From NCBI GenBank assembly GCA_018711085.1, contig DVIR01000060.1, forward strand, positions 3,588 to 67,587: 64,000 nucleotides of DNA, in the 5' to 3' direction. This DNA comes from Faeciplasma gallinarum. GTDB taxonomy: Bacteria > Bacillota > Clostridia > Oscillospirales > Ruminococcaceae. A program made the position numbers and the translations under genes. The notes below the pieces were generated by a model, which saw only the letters and a list, made by a program, of their open reading frames with translations, did not search any database and was not told the DNA's origin. Positions 62,235 to 64,000 of this stretch are shown here, in pieces; within the stretch, counting starts at the first letter, position 1, and every line of letters begins with the position of its first letter.

Positions 62235-62852
62235 GTGCGCTTTTTTGCGTGTGTTTGGTGCGACGAGGCAGCATGCGCATCAAAGGCGATATGCTCAGTT
62301 TGCGGAGCCGAATACGGAGATATAAATCCGAACAACCATAAGGCCGTAACCGCTGTCGCCGCAAAGGATCCAACCTGCACCGTGAACGGAAACATAGAGT
62401 ATTGGTACTGCACAGCATGCGGCAAGTACTTTAGCGATGAGGCTTGCACAAACGAAATCGCATATGAGGATACCATTATCCCCGTAGCCGGACACAAGGC
62501 GGCAGTAAAGAACGTAATCCCCGCAACATGCGAGCTTGACGGAAATGCAGGTGACCTGTACTGCTCCGTATGCGGACAGCTTCTTTCTACAAACAACATC
62601 ATACCCAAGCTCGGACACAACTATGTTGACGGCAAGTGCGTGGTGTGCGGAGCAATCGACCCCAGCTATGTATCTCCCGACGCTCCTGACGAGGGAGAAG
62701 AAATAGTCATTGAAGAACCCGTAGAGGGCGGAATAAGTCTTACCACTACAGATTCGGTTAGCGGCACTTCAAGCGACAAGGCAGTTATAACCTTGATCGC
62801 AATTGCTCTTATCTCTGCTGCGGCCGTTGTAGTTGGAAAGGTCAGAGCGTAA
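62235..62852 (+). CDS. CxxC-repeat surface protein, probably 5'-truncated
   Basis: The 205-aa reading has three CxxC modules (ICSVCGAEYGD, WYCTACGKYFSD, YCSVCGQLLS) and a fourth VCGA, in the pattern common to large surface proteins of gut Bacillota, then an acidic stretch and a C-terminal transmembrane helix (about 183-203) ending KVRA. No signal peptide is present, the GTG start has only a poorly spaced AAGGGG, and a good promoter, ribosome site and ATG lie 100 nt upstream but lead into an early stop. I therefore think this is the 3' remnant of a larger exported protein after deletion or frameshift. A short functional protein is less likely. Confidence 0.6.
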   Translation: MRFFACVWCDEAACASKAICSVCGAEYGDINPNNHKAVTAVAAKDPTCTVNGNIEYWYCTACGKYFSDEACTNEIAYEDTIIPVAGHKAAVKNVIPATCELDGNAGDLYCSVCGQLLSTNNIIPKLGHNYVDGKCVVCGAIDPSYVSPDAPDEGEEIVIEEPVEGGISLTTTDSVSGTSSDKAVITLIAIALISAAAVVVGKVRA

Positions 62853-62882
62853 ACGCGCAAAAGCATAAAAACTAAACAAACA

Positions 62883-62925
62883 AAATCAGTCCCATGCACA
62901 CCCAAGGTATGCATGGGACTGATTT
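62883..62925. terminator. Bidirectional terminator between convergent genes
   Basis: Perfect 16-bp stem AAATCAGTCCCATGCA / TGCATGGGACTGATTT with an 11-base loop, A-rich and T-rich flanks. Confidence 0.9.
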
Positions 62926-62935
62926 ATGCCGTAAT

Positions 62936-64000
62936 TTAAAGCCTGCTCACAAAATCCTCATAGCCGAAGCGTTTCCACAGGCTGCACTTGTCTCCCCGCT
63001 TTATATAAATATCGGGCAGAGGCATGCCGTTAAAGGTGTTGTTCTTAACCATAGAGTATATAGCCATATCCAAAAAGACGAGCCTATCCCCTTCTTTCAG
63101 CTCACGGTCGAAAGAATATGTTCCTATGACGTCTCCCGCAAGGCAGGTAGGTCCTCCGAAGGTATAGGTATATGCCTTTTCGTTCGGCTCGCCGCTGTCC
63201 ATGAGCGGCGGGCGGTACGGCATTTCTATGACATCAGGCATATGGCATGCGGCGGACGTGTCGAGGATGACGGTGTGAGCCGCTTTATTCTGCACTTCAA
63301 GCACCGTTGTAACAAGATATCCCGCGTTCAGCGCAACGGCTTCTCCGGGTTCGAGATAAACCTCCACGCCGTATGCGTTTTTCATGCGCAGTATGCACCG
63401 CTCAAGCCGCGGTATATCATAATCGCTGCGGGTTATATGGTGCCCGCCGCCAAAGTTTATCCACTTCATTTTTTGCAGGTACTTGCCGAACTTTTCTTCC
63501 ACCGCCTCAAGCGTCAGCTCAAGCGCATCGGAGTTTTGCTCGCACAACGTGTGAAAATGCAGTCCGTCTATCAGCGAAAGGAGGTCGGGATTTTTTGCTA
63601 TCCCCTCCTCAAGCTCTTTTGCGGTGGTTCCGAGCCTGCTGCCGGGCGCGCATGGGTCGTAGATGGCGTGACCCTCCTGGGTGGATTTTTCGGGGTTTAT
63701 CCTAAGCCCCACCTGCAAACCGGCGGATTTTGCACGCTTGGCATAAAGCTCAAGCTGTCTGACCGAGTTAAACACGATATGATCGCAAATTTGCAGGATT
63801 TCGTCCATGTCATCATCCTTGAACGCCGGCGAAAAGATGTGGTTTTCCCTGTCCGGCATCTTGGTATGGCACAGCCTTGCCTCGTATATTCCGCTTGCAG
63901 CACAGCCGCAGAGGTATTTTGATATCAAGGGATAGAGGGCGTATGCGCTGAATGCCTTTTGTGCTAAGAGTATTTTGCAGCCGGTTCTATCCATGACGCC
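62936..64000 (-). CDS. nspC: Carboxynorspermidine decarboxylase (runs off right edge)
   Basis: PLP enzyme of the alternative spermidine route, in which carboxy(nor)spermidine made from aspartate semialdehyde and a diamine is decarboxylated. The visible 354 codons include the PLP lysine in LLAQKAFS near the start of the fragment, GLHFHTLCEQNSDAL, the glycine-rich GGGHHIT phosphate loop, EPGEAVALNAGYLV and the CGxCLAGD-like FGGPTCLAGDVIGTYSF. Reading stays open to base 64000, so about 25 N-terminal residues are missing. Its usual partner (carboxyspermidine dehydrogenase) should lie beyond the edge. Confidence 0.93.
   Translation of the reverse strand, partial: GVMDRTGCKILLAQKAFSAYALYPLISKYLCGCAASGIYEARLCHTKMPDRENHIFSPAFKDDDMDEILQICDHIVFNSVRQLELYAKRAKSAGLQVGLRINPEKSTQEGHAIYDPCAPGSRLGTTAKELEEGIAKNPDLLSLIDGLHFHTLCEQNSDALELTLEAVEEKFGKYLQKMKWINFGGGHHITRSDYDIPRLERCILRMKNAYGVEVYLEPGEAVALNAGYLVTTVLEVQNKAAHTVILDTSAACHMPDVIEMPYRPPLMDSGEPNEKAYTYTFGGPTCLAGDVIGTYSFDRELKEGDRLVFLDMAIYSMVKNNTFNGMPLPDIYIKRGDKCSLWKRFGYEDFVSRL

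Noticed and set aside
62934..63000. tRNA or other small structured RNA near the right edge
   Set aside because: No cloverleaf or CCA end could be drawn; the strong hairpin there is the terminator between convergent genes.
62894..63922. Rightward reading of 342 codons
   Set aside because: Antisense to nspC, whose PLP motifs are clear; it also begins inside the bidirectional terminator.

Overview
The window looks like chromosomal DNA of an anaerobic, Gram-positive member of the Clostridia (Bacillota), probably a gut-type lineage near Oscillospirales or Christensenellales; the finer placement is only an impression. Supporting signs are RNase J and GdpP, strong AGGAGG-type ribosome binding sites with frequent GTG and TTG starts, lipoproteins with Thr/Glu-rich linkers, a flavodiiron protein, an ECF-type thiamine importer behind a TPP riboswitch, and a carboxynorspermidine decarboxylase. 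I saw no rRNA, tRNA, CRISPR array, phage or insertion sequence. Coding density is high.

Layout. 1-0.7 kb: 5' part of glycogen phosphorylase (leftward, runs off the edge). 0.9-5.2 kb: leftward operon of an ABC ATPase, a membrane-anchored COG1361-like surface protein and a MacB-like permease. 5.4-8.7 kb: MFS sugar-type transporter and a membrane-anchored GH30 glycosidase, each with its own promoter and terminator. 8.9-19.1 kb: seven-gene leftward housekeeping operon (RNase J, GdpP, L9, DnaB, TilS, Hpt, FtsH). 19.1-22.4 kb: sugar nucleotidyltransferase fused to a degenerate phosphomannomutase, and an ANT(6)-like gene. 22.5-25.3 kb: rpsO-pnp. 25.4-26.6 kb: SLC13-type anion transporter. 26.7-33.0 kb: leftward run of two M16 peptidase-like proteins, Lgt, FolD and an unknown membrane/coiled-coil protein. 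33.1-36.5 kb: CPA2 antiporter, FkbM methyltransferase, and a lipoprotein with an apparently dead NlpC/P60 domain. 36.6-38.4 kb: TPP riboswitch, thiT, thiN. 38.5-39.9 kb: D,D-carboxypeptidase. 39.9-47.1 kb: a 2389-residue cyclic-beta-glucan-synthase-like (GT84/GH94) protein. 47.3-53.9 kb: ApgM-type phosphoglycerate mutase, flavodiiron protein, CE2-like esterase, small lipoprotein, DUF1934 protein, MurI, and two overlapping membrane-protein genes. 54-59.2 kb: GH36 alpha-galactosidase, calcium-type P-ATPase, maltose acetyltransferase-like protein. 59.3-62.0 kb: fumarase and malic enzyme. 62.1-64 kb: a probably decayed CxxC-repeat surface protein and NspC (runs off the right edge).

Themes. Carbohydrate use recurs (GlgP, GH30, GH36, MFS, CE2, GT84/GH94). 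Several proteins carry long charged low-complexity tails (GlgP and RNase J basic N-termini; FtsH, Lgt and COG1361 acidic C-termini). Surface proteins here end in a transmembrane helix plus charged tail rather than a sortase motif. Short in-frame tandem repeats occur in several genes. The palindrome GCATGC is strongly over-represented, especially between genes. I found no convincing complete novel defence or mobile system; the best candidates for new biology are the pseudoenzyme lipoprotein, the nucleotidyltransferase/mutase fusion, the COG1361-ABC triad and the unknown membrane/coiled-coil protein.
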